From Enterococcus aquimarinus (GTDB lineage Bacteria > Bacillota > Bacilli > Lactobacillales > Enterococcaceae): DNA of 64,000 nt. Every line of letters starts with the position of its first letter. The stretch's first letter is position 1. The stretch is taken from NCBI RefSeq assembly GCF_001885765.1, contig NZ_JXKD01000005.1:84525-148524 (forward strand), in the 5' to 3' direction. This document shows, one piece after another, positions 38,881 through 48,421 of this stretch. The position numbers were made by a program, and so were the translations under genes. The notes beneath the pieces were generated by a model that was not told where the DNA came from, did not search any database, and was given only the letters and a program-made list of their open reading frames with translations.

Positions 38881-40395
38881 TCACAATAGATATTGAACAA
38901 TCAGTAGGACAATTCCCAGGAGCGTGAAACTTAAGCCGCCATAAAAAGTGATTTGACGATACGGTAAAGTATGCCATATTGAAGGCTTGTCTTGTTGCAA
39001 TCGCGTAGTACGAGACGGAATCACTTCTTCATTGGTTTCAAAATCAAAGAAATGCTCTTCTTGAGGAAAAGCTTCTGTTTCTTTTTTGGGGATAAAGAAA
39101 CTCATGATGAAAATAAGAATACCGATTAAAATGACACCGATAGCTAAAATAGTAAGTTGGGTTATTTCAACCGCATTCATTAATAATTTGACGAAAGGAT
39201 TATCCTCAATTTCTTCTTCAAATTCAGACAGAGCTGACGTATAGGCGATGCTGACAGGTATAAGGGTTTCTGAAATAGATGCTAAGGGGGATGCTAAAAC
39301 AATTTGGTCTTCTTTTAATTCAAAAGTAACCGTGCTGTCTTTTCGGACAACGCCTTTGAGTACGTCGGTTGTCACAACAAGTTCTTCTTGAATCTCGTGT
39401 GTACCCGCTGGAAGTAATTGGCGGTATTCATATTGTGCAAAGGCATTTTCAATGAGTGTTTGCCCGATGAGAGGAAGCGGACTGCTTCCTTGTTCGGTGA
39501 CAGATTCTTGATTGACGCCAATGATGACGGTAATCAGTGACAGGCCATTTTGTTTGGTTGTAAGGATAGCCGAGGTTTCAGTGAGTAGTGCGTCGTCTAC
39601 AATCAATCCGTTGGTCCCTTTGATGGCGTGTTCTTGACCGACAATAAATGGATTATTTGTCTCAAAAGTTTCTTCCAGATAAGTGTCAGCTTGCAGGGTC
39701 AAACTGGCTAATTGGCTAATTTCAAAGATGCTTGGATATTTTTGCGCTAAGTGATACGTTAGTAAAGCAAAGTCTTTTGGTGTGGATTGACTATTCTCGT
39801 TAATTGTCATAGGAATCCACGCTTCGTAACCTTGGATATCCTCTACAGAAAGACCACTAGGACTCGTGAAGCTCGTGTTTGAAAGGCCTAAGGTTTCTGC
39901 TGTTTGATTCATCTTTAAAACGAAAGCATCTGGCGTTTGGCTGATGAACTCCGCTAGTAAAAAACTAGCGCCGACAGAATTCGTCAGCTGAACGAGTTCA
40001 ACGAGTTCGCGCACAGAATAAGTAGTACCACTGACTAAATTATTTCCAGGGAGTCCGGGGATTTGGGCTAGCATCTGCATGGAATCACTAACGGTTATCG
40101 TATCCTCCCAAGTGAGGACGCCTTGTTCAATGGCTTCGTACGTGAGGTATAGCGTCATCACGTGGGATAAAAACCTTGGATTAATCGCTTCGTCGCTATT
40201 TTCGTCCCAAAGGATTTGCCCATTTGTCGCCTCGATGATGACGCTGGCGCTCGGTAATCCTTCCTGGGCGAGAGTTTGTTGTTGCTTTGAAAGCAATAGA
40301 CGTAAGTCATCGTTCGCATCAACGACTGGAATAAACGTGAAATAACTAAAAAGGAGCAAAACACTAGTGCATAACCATTTATGTAATCGATTCAA
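38881..40395 (-). CDS. D-alanyl-D-alanine carboxypeptidase-like protein with degenerate active site
   Basis: 504-residue DacA/PBP5-family protein: signal peptide (about 1-27), peptidase S11-like domain (about 30-300), beta-rich domain (to about 400) and two membrane helices (about 411-438 and 483-503) around a cytoplasmic-type acidic loop. The fold is recognisable (NPxxxxxxMTLYLTYEAIEQG, GLSNTSFTSPSGL), but the catalytic motifs are not: SxxK is replaced by F75-L-S-H78, SxN by N-S-V near 139-141, and KTG by K259-G-T. It should not bind beta-lactams covalently. A structural or regulatory cell-wall role is inferred. Other S11-family identification is firm; function is not. Confidence 0.8.
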   Translation of the reverse strand: MNRLHKWLCTSVLLLFSYFTFIPVVDANDDLRLLLSKQQQTLAQEGLPSASVIIEATNGQILWDENSDEAINPRFLSHVMTLYLTYEAIEQGVLTWEDTITVSDSMQMLAQIPGLPGNNLVSGTTYSVRELVELVQLTNSVGASFLLAEFISQTPDAFVLKMNQTAETLGLSNTSFTSPSGLSVEDIQGYEAWIPMTINENSQSTPKDFALLTYHLAQKYPSIFEISQLASLTLQADTYLEETFETNNPFIVGQEHAIKGTNGLIVDDALLTETSAILTTKQNGLSLITVIIGVNQESVTEQGSSPLPLIGQTLIENAFAQYEYRQLLPAGTHEIQEELVVTTDVLKGVVRKDSTVTFELKEDQIVLASPLASISETLIPVSIAYTSALSEFEEEIEDNPFVKLLMNAVEITQLTILAIGVILIGILIFIMSFFIPKKETEAFPQEEHFFDFETNEEVIPSRTTRLQQDKPSIWHTLPYRQITFYGGLSFTLLGIVLLIVQYLL

Positions 40396-40470
40396 TCCTT
40401 CATTCCTCCTATTCGTAACACATGGATAGTTCTATTTTACCACCCACAAAAAGAAACAGGAACCGCTTTT

Positions 40471-40950
40471 TTACGATTCCTGTTTTTCGCTTGTTTTTGT
40501 GGTGTTTTTTTCCATGTAATGACGCCAATCTCCTGTGGCAAGCAAGATGCGATGTTGCTCAAAAGTGGGATCGTGCTCGACAGCGTAACGATAAACATAC
40601 GCTGTCAATGGACGATCATAAGACTGGGTCGTCTCGTTCCATCCATAAACGGTTGTTTTTTCGCGGTGATATTCGTTTGGGACGCCTTGGTTAAAGCCTT
40701 CTAGTTGATCTAACACTTGGATATCTTGTTCAAAATCAAGGAGTTCAAGGACTTCACCGTAAACCCACTGGGAGCCAGGCAGGAGAGCGGGATAGCCTTT
40801 TGTATCGAGATGATACAATTCGCCTTTCATCCTGGCTTTTTGTGGTTTTTCTTTGATGCGATCTTTTAAGTACAACTCGTAGTTAAAAAAGTTTTCCATT
40901 AAACTTCCGTAAGTGAATAGCGGAAGTGTCTTGCTGAGTTCATGATTCAT
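40471..40950 (-). CDS. Gamma-glutamylcyclotransferase family protein
   Basis: 159 residues with the AIG2/GGCT fold: the substrate-loop YGSLM at 14-18, GELYHLDTKGYPALLPG near 44-60, and the DQLEGF segment near 87-92 with the conserved catalytic Glu. Family enzymes cyclise gamma-glutamyl groups to 5-oxoproline, though several members have other or unknown substrates. ATG 40950 is preferred to an upstream TTG at 40971, which lies within the end of pcp; the start overlaps the pcp end closely. Placement next to pcp and a 5-oxoproline transporter supports a role in 5-oxoproline metabolism. C-terminal tail is polar. Confidence 0.75.
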   Translation of the reverse strand: MNHELSKTLPLFTYGSLMENFFNYELYLKDRIKEKPQKARMKGELYHLDTKGYPALLPGSQWVYGEVLELLDFEQDIQVLDQLEGFNQGVPNEYHREKTTVYGWNETTQSYDRPLTAYVYRYAVEHDPTFEQHRILLATGDWRHYMEKNTTKTSEKQES

Positions 40951-40951
40951 C

Positions 40952-41599
40952 TTAGTGTGTCGTTCCTTCAATCGTTTTTAAGTCTTCTTTATCTTGGAAT
41001 AAGACAATCGCTTCAATCGCTTTTTCCAAGCTCTTCGTAATATCCACTAAACTCATAAACGGTTGATTGGGTTTATCAACGACTTGTTCAGCAATGAAAG
41101 GAACATGGATAAAGCCGCCTTTTACGCCGGGAAAAGACTTGTCAATTAGATAGAGCACTTGGTACATAATGTGGTTGCAGACGAAAACGCCGGCACTGTT
41201 CGATAAACTCGCAGGTAGCCCCGCATCTTTAATGTGTTTCACCATCGCTTTGATGGGTAATTGGCTAAAGTAAGCCGGTGCACCGTCAGCTTGGATCGTG
41301 ACATCGATTGGTTGATTGCCTTCGTTATCAGGGATACGGGCGTCATCGATATTGATCGCTACTCGTTCAGGTGTGACACTAAAACGTCCGCCCGCTTGAC
41401 CAATACTTAAGACTACGTCAGGTTGCATGTCTTCCATGGCAGCTTTTACGACATCCGCTGCTTTTCCAAAGACTGTTGGAATTTCTAACTTAATAATTTG
41501 AGCGCCGGCAATGGTATCTGGTAAAGCTTTAACCGCTTCTAAAGCGGGGTTAATTGGCTCGCCTCCAAAGGGATCGAAACCTGTAACTAAAATTTTCAT
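40952..41599 (-). CDS. pcp: Pyrrolidone-carboxylate peptidase
   Basis: Cysteine peptidase (C15) that removes N-terminal 5-oxoproline (pyroglutamate) from peptides. The catalytic triad is visible: Glu in [10 protein letters not shown] (residue 78), Cys in VFVCNHIMY (141) and His in GFIHVPF (165), numbering from the second ATG at 41599, which has AAAGG at proper distance; the first ATG at 41605 adds two residues. 215 aa. It is followed by the GGCT-like gene and preceded by the DUF969/DUF979 transporter genes, so freed 5-oxoproline handling is co-ordinated. Confidence 0.95.
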   Translation of the reverse strand: MKILVTGFDPFGGEPINPALEAVKALPDTIAGAQIIKLEIPTVFGKAADVVKAAMEDMQPDVVLSIGQAGGRFSVTPERVAINIDDARIPDNEGNQPIDVTIQADGAPAYFSQLPIKAMVKHIKDAGLPASLSNSAGVFVCNHIMYQVLYLIDKSFPGVKGGFIHVPFIAEQVVDKPNQPFMSLVDITKSLEKAIEAIVLFQDKEDLKTIEGTTH

Positions 41600-41623
41600 C
41601 TTCATTTTCCTTTCTAAATGGGA

Positions 41624-42544
41624 TTAAAATGCTAAGAAATACATTAAAGCAATGTGAATGACTAATAAAATACCAGCTGTCGGTGCTTGGGCTTTGATCA
41701 CACCGTTCGGATCTTTCATCTCTAACAAAGCGACAGGCAAGGCATTAAAGTTTGCAGCCATTGGTGTGACTAACGTTCCACAAAAACCAGCCGTCATCGC
41801 GAGGGTTCCGGCAATGACGGGATCGCCACCTTGGGCAATCACAAACGGAATCCCAATACCTGCTGTAATTACGGTAAAAGCGGCGAAGGCATTTCCCATA
41901 ATCATAGTGAATAGCGCCATGCCGACACAATAAGCGACGACACCGATGAATCGATTACCTTCAGGGATGAAACCGGAAATCGCATTGGAAATCACGTCTC
42001 CCACGCCTGCAACTGTGAAAACAACGCCTAGTGCGGCTAATAATTGGGGTAAGATCCCGACTGTTCCAACGGCTTGAATCATCCGATCGGTATCATCTAA
42101 TACCGTTTTTGGTGAAGCTTTTGTTAAAAAGACAGCAACCAGTAACGCGACGACAGAGGCAATGCCAATCCCAACTTGGCCTCCGAGTGGTGTATAGGAA
42201 ATCCCTACCGCGACCGCAGCTAATGCGACTGCAGGGAAGAAAATCCAACTGCCAATCCGCTGCGCTCCAGCTTGTCCTTCTTCTTCAGTGATCGTCGCTG
42301 TTTTCCCGACTTTGACTTGTTTGAATAAGGTTAAGGCACCCATAATCGTTAATAATACGCCAGAAATCAAGAATGGAATGTAATTTCCAGCAGCGAAAAT
42401 GATTCCTAATAGTAACCAAAAAAGACTTGTTCCAATTCGTGCGGGATTCGTTTGATCCTTAAACGTTCGAACGGCCGTCATCATGAGTAATAAGCCAATC
42501 AGAATGTAGAAAAACTCAAGAATTAGATTAATGGTTTCTGTCAT
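41624..42544 (-). CDS. 5-oxoproline transporter, DUF979 family subunit
   Basis: 306-residue integral membrane protein with about nine hydrophobic helices and the conserved GNAFAAFTVITAGIGIPFVI and MTAGFCGTLVTPMAANFN segments of DUF979. DUF969 and DUF979 genes pair with pcp in many Firmicutes and are annotated as a two-subunit 5-oxoproline transporter. It overlaps the DUF969 gene by four bases (ATGA), indicating coupled translation and a stoichiometric complex. Transport direction is not shown by sequence. Confidence 0.85.
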   Translation of the reverse strand: MTETINLILEFFYILIGLLLMMTAVRTFKDQTNPARIGTSLFWLLLGIIFAAGNYIPFLISGVLLTIMGALTLFKQVKVGKTATITEEEGQAGAQRIGSWIFFPAVALAAVAVGISYTPLGGQVGIGIASVVALLVAVFLTKASPKTVLDDTDRMIQAVGTVGILPQLLAALGVVFTVAGVGDVISNAISGFIPEGNRFIGVVAYCVGMALFTMIMGNAFAAFTVITAGIGIPFVIAQGGDPVIAGTLAMTAGFCGTLVTPMAANFNALPVALLEMKDPNGVIKAQAPTAGILLVIHIALMYFLAF

Positions 42545-43239
42545 GATTTTTGTCCTCCTTTTGATGATTTTTTGCCATATTTACGATCCATTTTAAGATC
42601 AAATAGGAAGTTATCGATCGCGATGAGGACGAAGCTAATGCCTGCGATAATGAGCGCGACTAAGACGATTGACGTTGCTTGGACCTCATAACCTAACGAA
42701 GTCAAGGTTCCGCTAATGAGCAAGACACCTGCTGAAGCAGCAAACGTATTTTGTGCAAAGAAGTTCGCAAAGTTTTCATTCGCAGCGGACTTAGCCTTAA
42801 TGATTTCTTCGTCAGCTTCTGAAATCTTGCCGTAACGCGCATTCGCTGCTGCTTGTGCCATAGGATTGACAATCGGGCGAACAAATTGCGGTTGCGCTGA
42901 AAGACGGATACCGAAGAGTCCAGCTAATTGACGAATCAGTGCGTACAACGTAATAAAACGACCCGTCGTTAACCCCTTCATTTTTTCAATCAAAATAACC
43001 GCTTGTTGACGCAAACCAAATCGCTCTGAAATGCCAATCATCGGTAACGTTAGCAAGAAAATCGTCACGATGCGATTTTTGACAAAAGCTTCCCCTAAAA
43101 GGGTGAAAAATTCTGTGATGGAAATCCCAGAAACAAGCGCCGTAGTGAAGGCGGCAATAATAACGACAGCAATCGTATCAAACTTAAAAATAAAGCCGAC
43201 AAGAATAATTAAGATACCAATCAATTTAATCCATTCCAT
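42541..43239 (-). CDS. 5-oxoproline transporter, DUF969 family subunit
   Basis: 232 residues, about six hydrophobic helices, with the DUF969 marks PMIGISERFGLRQQA and RLSAQPQFVRPIVNPMA. It is the first gene of the DUF969-DUF979-pcp-GGCT operon. AAAGGAG precedes the ATG. Upstream on the minus strand TATACT (complement 43280-43285) is a possible -10 and a cre-like palindrome lies at 43311-43323. Confidence 0.85.
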   Translation of the reverse strand: MEWIKLIGILIILVGFIFKFDTIAVVIIAAFTTALVSGISITEFFTLLGEAFVKNRIVTIFLLTLPMIGISERFGLRQQAVILIEKMKGLTTGRFITLYALIRQLAGLFGIRLSAQPQFVRPIVNPMAQAAANARYGKISEADEEIIKAKSAANENFANFFAQNTFAASAGVLLISGTLTSLGYEVQATSIVLVALIIAGISFVLIAIDNFLFDLKMDRKYGKKSSKGGQKS

Positions 43240-43279
43240 CTGTTTTCTCTCCTTTAATCATATTTTTTTATTCAAGAAA

Positions 43280-43323
43280 AGTATACGAAAAAATAACAAA
43301 AAAAGATATCTTAAACGCTTTAA
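43280..43323 (-). promoter_or_regulatory. Promoter region of the 5-oxoproline operon with cre-like site
   Basis: A TATACT -10 candidate (complement 43280-43285) lies downstream of the palindrome TTAAACGCTTTAA (43311-43323), which matches most positions of the CcpA cre consensus. A related TTAAAGCGT occurs at about 43384-43392. Catabolite control is inferred. Confidence 0.4.
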
Positions 43324-43467
43324 AAGGCATGGATTATCAGCTTTTTCTTGCTAAAGTCTTTGAATTTTTTCATTTTTTCACTAATTAAAGCGTATCCAGA
43401 GAACTAGCCAGTCAGAAAAAATAATGTTAAGATAATCACAAATGTAATCGAAGGAGCGAATAAAAAA

Positions 43468-43878
43468 ATGGAAGTAAACATTACTTGTACAACAGAATTA
43501 GTTCATGGGGGCTGTAATGCGTGTGCAATCACACCGTCTACGAGTTATTTAATTACCTTTGATCGCGCAACCTCAGGTATTCCTCTAGATACGCTAGATG
43601 TCGAATCGTTAGTCATGGCGGTGGCATTAAAAAATGGCTTTCGCCAAGAATTGATCCTGGATTTTGGAGATGAAGTGATTCTTTTTAAACGCGCAATGGC
43701 GATGGTGACGATGAAAGAAGAGTATGGTCAAATTACCTATGAATACCAAGGGAAAGTTCATCCAGTGAGACAAGTTAACGCTACACCTGAAGCGATTTTC
43801 GAGGAAACCAATCATATTTTAACCACTCTTTTTCAAATCGAGCCCGTCACCTTTACGATGGAAGAAGTCGAAGCTTAA
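43468..43878 (+). CDS. Unknown protein with N-terminal CxxC
   Basis: 136 residues, not recognised. The N-terminus holds Cys7 and a C16-NA-C19 pair, which could bind a metal or act in redox chemistry; the rest looks like alternating beta strands and one or two helices, with a Met-rich stretch (KRAMAMVTMKEEY). No signal peptide or membrane helix. GGAG lies about eight bases before the ATG. It is divergent from the 5-oxoproline operon and followed by the VanZ-like gene after 72 bases. A TAAGATAAT -10 candidate lies at about 43428-43436. Confidence 0.6.
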   Translation: MEVNITCTTELVHGGCNACAITPSTSYLITFDRATSGIPLDTLDVESLVMAVALKNGFRQELILDFGDEVILFKRAMAMVTMKEEYGQITYEYQGKVHPVRQVNATPEAIFEETNHILTTLFQIEPVTFTMEEVEA

Positions 43879-43950
43879 AATACGTTCAAAAGCAGTATAC
43901 GAGGATGCCATTCCTATGTAAAAATGCTAAGATAGGTTTGAGGTGAGAAA

Positions 43951-44457
43951 ATGATTCAAAAATATCGTAAAAATGGGCAACTTTACCTACTCATTAGCTT
44001 CGTGATGATGGGCGTATTATTTTATAGTTCTTCGCAAACCTATGAACAACAATCGCAAATTGGGTTACTATCAAACCTATTAAAGAATGAACCTTTTAAA
44101 GCACAGTTGTCCGGCGTTTCTTTTATTTATGCTGGTAGTGAAGTGAGTATTGAAAAAAGTGGGTACTTTTCTTTCATCGAATTTTTTATTCGTAAAGGTG
44201 CACATTTTGGGACGTACTTGATTTTAGGAAGTAGTTTTTTTCTAGGATTAATCCCCCGAATGAAAAACTTCTTGTTAGTCGCATTTTTTAGCTGGCTATC
44301 GGCAACGGGCTATGCGGCACTGGATGAATTTCATCAAATGTTAACGGGTGGACGAACGCCGCTCTTTCAAGACGTCATCCTAGATTCTCTAGGAGCCTTA
44401 ACTGGGGTCTTGATTTGTTGGCTCGTTCTTGGAATCAAAGAAAAGCGAATCATATAA
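43951..44457 (+). CDS. VanZ-like family membrane protein
   Basis: 168-residue membrane protein with four hydrophobic helices and the VanZ-family marks: early FYSSSQ segment, IRKGAHFGTYLILGSSF near 84-100 and ALDEFHQMLTGGRTPLFQDVILDSLGALTG near 120-149 in two blocks. VanZ is the accessory teicoplanin-resistance protein of Tn1546, but chromosomal relatives like this are common and mostly of unknown role. The yebC gene starts 15 bases after its stop. Confidence 0.85.
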   Translation: MIQKYRKNGQLYLLISFVMMGVLFYSSSQTYEQQSQIGLLSNLLKNEPFKAQLSGVSFIYAGSEVSIEKSGYFSFIEFFIRKGAHFGTYLILGSSFFLGLIPRMKNFLLVAFFSWLSATGYAALDEFHQMLTGGRTPLFQDVILDSLGALTGVLICWLVLGIKEKRII

Positions 44458-44472
44458 AGGAGGAGTTTGTTG

Positions 44473-45198
44473 ATGGCAGGCCATAGTAAATGGAAAAATA
44501 TTCAAGGGCGTAAAAACGCACAGGATGCCAAACGCGGGAAAATTTTTCAAAAACTTTCGCGCGAAATTTTTATTGCTGCAAAAAATGGTGGTGAGGATGT
44601 CGCGACAAATCCAGCGTTACGTTTGGCGGTTGATAAGGCACGCGCAGCCAATATGCCAAATGATAATGTAGAACGGGCAATCAAAAAAGCCACGAGTTCA
44701 ACGGATGGCGCAAATTATGCTGAAATCACGTATGAAGGCTATGGTCCCGGGGGCGTGGCTATTCTGGTTGAAACACTGACGGATAATCGTAATCGCACGG
44801 CGACTAATGTTCGAGTGGCATTTAATAAAAATGGCGGGAGCTTAGGTGAGACCGGTTCGGTTAACTACTTATTTGATCGCAAAGGCTATATTGCGATTGA
44901 AAGAGCGCATAGTTCTTTAACGGAAGAAGAGCTCTTTGAAAAAGTCTTAGATCTAGGGGCTGAAGACTTTGTGGCTTCCGAAGAAGGGTTTGAAATCTAT
45001 AGCGCACCGGAAAATTTTGTAGCGTTGCGTGATGCCTTAGAGCAAGAAATGACATTAGCGCGGGCCGAATTAGCGATGATTCCTCAAACGACAATCGCCT
45101 TAAGTGATGACCAACAGCAACAATTAGACCAGTTAATCGAAAAATTAGAAGATGATGATGATGTTACCGAAGTGTATACCTCTGTGGAAGTATCCTAG
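44473..45198 (+). CDS. YebC/PmpR family transcription/translation factor
   Basis: 241-residue cytoplasmic protein starting [22 protein letters not shown] in the family manner, with [11 protein letters not shown] near 92-102 and the [21 protein letters not shown] region near 121-141. YebC proteins were described as transcription regulators, and recent work on YebC2-type members links them to relief of ribosome stalling; which class this belongs to is not decided here. ATG 44473 with AAAGGAGGAG upstream is preferred to a TTG two codons earlier. A strong terminator follows. Confidence 0.9.
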   Translation: MAGHSKWKNIQGRKNAQDAKRGKIFQKLSREIFIAAKNGGEDVATNPALRLAVDKARAANMPNDNVERAIKKATSSTDGANYAEITYEGYGPGGVAILVETLTDNRNRTATNVRVAFNKNGGSLGETGSVNYLFDRKGYIAIERAHSSLTEEELFEKVLDLGAEDFVASEEGFEIYSAPENFVALRDALEQEMTLARAELAMIPQTTIALSDDQQQQLDQLIEKLEDDDDVTEVYTSVEVS

Positions 45199-45239
45199 CT
45201 TGCACACAGGTATATCGGAGCAAACAAGTATCATTTGAA

Positions 45240-45281
45240 CCAAAAAAAGCAGGAGCATTTTTTGCCCCTGCTTTTTTTGGT
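45240..45281 (+). terminator. Terminator after yebC
   Basis: AAAAAAAGCAGG-GC pairs with GC-CCTGCTTTTTTT around a short T-rich loop. Confidence 0.9.
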
Positions 45282-45761
45282 TGGATAACTTTTAGTGTTG
45301 ATGACTGAGATTCGTATCATTGTTCAACACTATTTCTGGGTATATTATTTTTAGTGTCGATGGATACATCGCTATATTATTTTCTTTTATCATTTCTTTC
45401 ATTTTTGACAAAATAAGCATCAAAAAGAGAATAGGCACTAGCGGACCGGAGAAAAATGCCTTGTGTCAGCTGCGTCAAAAGACGAAATGTGAATTACTCT
45501 AGGTTCGTGCTTGAGCACTTACCTAGAGTTTGAAGCTTTCGAGCTGAGAGTCACGCGGAGGCCTGATACTGTATCCGTAACTCGCTTTGCTCGAACGGCT
45601 TCAGCAACCTAGGCTCGAAGCGGTCTCGCTGCTTCCACCATAAGGTAATTTTTCGTAGGGTAGCGCGAGATTCCATCAACACTATTTGCCGAAGAGCCTT
45701 TTTATTTGATTCTCCTGAGTGACTTGTCAGATAAAGGCTTTCGGGTGAGTCAACGTGGGTA
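45282..45761. other. Noncoding region of unusual composition with hairpins and short repeats
   Basis: No credible gene. The left part (to about 45430) is very AT-rich; the right part is richer in GC than nearby intergenic DNA. TAGTGTTGATG (45293-45303) is inverted as CATCAACACTA (45674-45684), and TCAACACTATTT is repeated directly at 45324-45335 and 45677-45688. A 34-base imperfect palindrome, ACTCTAGGT...ACCTAGAGT, lies at 45496-45529, next to AGCT-TTCG-AGCT (45534-45545) and GAAGC/GCTTC near 45605-45627. This could be a structured RNA or a decayed mobile element; neither is shown. Confidence 0.45.
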
Positions 45762-47183
45762 TTAAAAAACGAGTACCGGTGTACCGACTTCAACCATTTC
45801 ATAAAGTTCTTTCATCACGCCAGGAGGAGTGTTGATACAGCCGTGTGAGCCAACCGTTTTCCAAAGTTCGCCACCATATGCGGGTTGCCAATCAGAATCG
45901 TGAATGCCAACGCCTGTCCAATCAATTGGTAACCAATAATCTACAGGGGAAGCATATTTACTCCCATCATCGTTAACACCTCGTAATACTTCATCACGCG
46001 CTTTATTCCAGACATAAAAAACACCTGCTGGAGTCAACGTAGTCGGTTTACCCGTTACGATATCTGTTTCTAGCATGACTTTACCGTCTTTGTAGTACCA
46101 CATATGTTGATTGACCATATCAATTTCAATATAAGTAGCACCAAAGAGTGGACTACTTGCATTCGCACTCCCTTGGGCAATTGGTGAACGCGTAAAGGCT
46201 TCTCCGGCTAAAATATCAGCCATCAGTGCATCGGTTTCGCTATCAGGAGCGATCGTCCAACTAAGGGAACCTGCTGGAACACTGACTTCCCCACGTAACG
46301 TACTATTGAAGTTCGAAGGATTGGTACTAGTGTTGTAATCTGCCCCTAGTTGCGTGACGTATTGGTAGACTTTCTCTCGGTCTAACGTGACGTCCCCTTC
46401 TTGATAAATAATCCAATCTTCAATCAACTCTGACGGAATTTGGAAAGAAACCCCATTAATCACATAGGTCGCTTCGACGGTGGCGATGCGTGTAATTTGG
46501 GCTAACTCTTCTTTTAACGCCGGATCGTCTGCTGTGACACTTGGTTTTTCGACAAACTCATTCAATTCAAGGGTTGAATTTCCTGAAAGAAGTTGCTCTT
46601 TGGCAGCTGTCAGCGCTTTTGCGACATCAATCGTTTCTCCTTGGACTTCTGGGGTAATCGAAAAACCGTCTTCTCCTCGAGTCAAGGTTGCATCTTTCGT
46701 TGGGGTTAACGTTTGATTCCACTTGGTTAGGTCAGCTTCTAATTGAGCGTAGCGTTCGTCTAGTTGTTTTTCATCGAATGCTGCCTCGCCTAAATCAAGG
46801 GTTTCCTTACCACTAACCATCCGTCCTCCCCAAGACCAAGGGTTTTGTTCGTCTAATAATTGAGTCAATTCCTCCGAAAAATCGGTGTGCAGACCAAATT
46901 CTGTTTTTTTAATCGATTGCCACTCTTGATCGTTCACTAAAAGCGTAAAAGAGAGATCATCATAGGTTTTATTTAGTTTTTGATTCACTTCATCAGCCGT
47001 CAAACGACTCACATTGAGGTCGCGGATATAAGTATTTGGTAAAAATTGCGTTTGATAAGTGTTTGCTTGGTAGGCATAACCTAAACCTGCGAGCACTATC
47101 AGACCTAGAGATAGGCCCAGACCGATAATCAGCGGACGCTTTTTGGAGACATCCTTATGTGAACGGCGCTTTGAATGAGACAT
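45762..47183 (-). CDS. L,D-transpeptidase (YkuD, Ldt(fm)-type)
   Basis: 473-residue membrane-anchored enzyme that forms 3-3 peptidoglycan cross-links. One membrane helix at about 18-40 follows a basic Ser/Arg/Lys N-terminus; two PG_binding_4-type domains span about 50-300; the YkuD domain covers about 345-473 with the catalytic SHGCINTP motif (Cys449) and the upstream GIHDS His. Domain order and length match Ldt(fm) of Enterococcus faecium, which can support wall synthesis when PBPs are blocked by beta-lactams, given the needed D,D-carboxypeptidase. A TATACT -10 candidate lies just upstream on the minus strand near 47215. Confidence 0.92.
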   Translation of the reverse strand: MSHSKRRSHKDVSKKRPLIIGLGLSLGLIVLAGLGYAYQANTYQTQFLPNTYIRDLNVSRLTADEVNQKLNKTYDDLSFTLLVNDQEWQSIKKTEFGLHTDFSEELTQLLDEQNPWSWGGRMVSGKETLDLGEAAFDEKQLDERYAQLEADLTKWNQTLTPTKDATLTRGEDGFSITPEVQGETIDVAKALTAAKEQLLSGNSTLELNEFVEKPSVTADDPALKEELAQITRIATVEATYVINGVSFQIPSELIEDWIIYQEGDVTLDREKVYQYVTQLGADYNTSTNPSNFNSTLRGEVSVPAGSLSWTIAPDSETDALMADILAGEAFTRSPIAQGSANASSPLFGATYIEIDMVNQHMWYYKDGKVMLETDIVTGKPTTLTPAGVFYVWNKARDEVLRGVNDDGSKYASPVDYWLPIDWTGVGIHDSDWQPAYGGELWKTVGSHGCINTPPGVMKELYEMVEVGTPVLVF

Positions 47184-47308
47184 TTAGTAAATCAGCTCCA
47201 TTTTTTGTTTATAGTATACCAATTTATCTTATCATATCCCGGAATGAAAGAGAAATTAGAAAACACGAGTCTAAGGAAAAGTTAAGGATTCAGTTAAATG
47301 GGCAATAA

Positions 47309-47350
47309 AATCCCCCTTCAAAAAACAATCATGTTTTTGAAGGGGGATTC
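47309..47350 (-). terminator. Terminator after ldh
   Basis: AATCCCCCTTCAAAAA pairs with TTTTTGAAGGGGGATT around a short loop; on the minus strand it follows the ldh stop. Confidence 0.85.
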
Positions 47351-47384
47351 GTAAGATTAATTTTTTAACCAAAAACTAAGGTGA

Positions 47385-48413
<1,029 letters not shown>

Positions 48414-48421
48414 TCACCTTT

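Noticed and set aside
45294..45440. Possible small hydrophobic peptide on the minus strand beginning with GTG near 45440, considered as a type I toxin
   Set aside because: No ribosome site, no toxin-family motif and no visible antisense RNA promoter.
45320..45502. Open frame of 60 codons on the plus strand in the odd noncoding region
   Set aside because: AT-rich, no ribosome site, no family character; runs through the left half of the repeat region.
45550..45650. Possible tRNA or tmRNA end (a CCACCA on the plus strand)
   Set aside because: No T-arm consensus, no acceptor pairing and no cloverleaf could be drawn.
45551..45802. Open frame of 83 codons on the minus strand
   Set aside because: Overlaps the end of the L,D-transpeptidase gene and has no ribosome site; resembles spurious frames over structured repeats.
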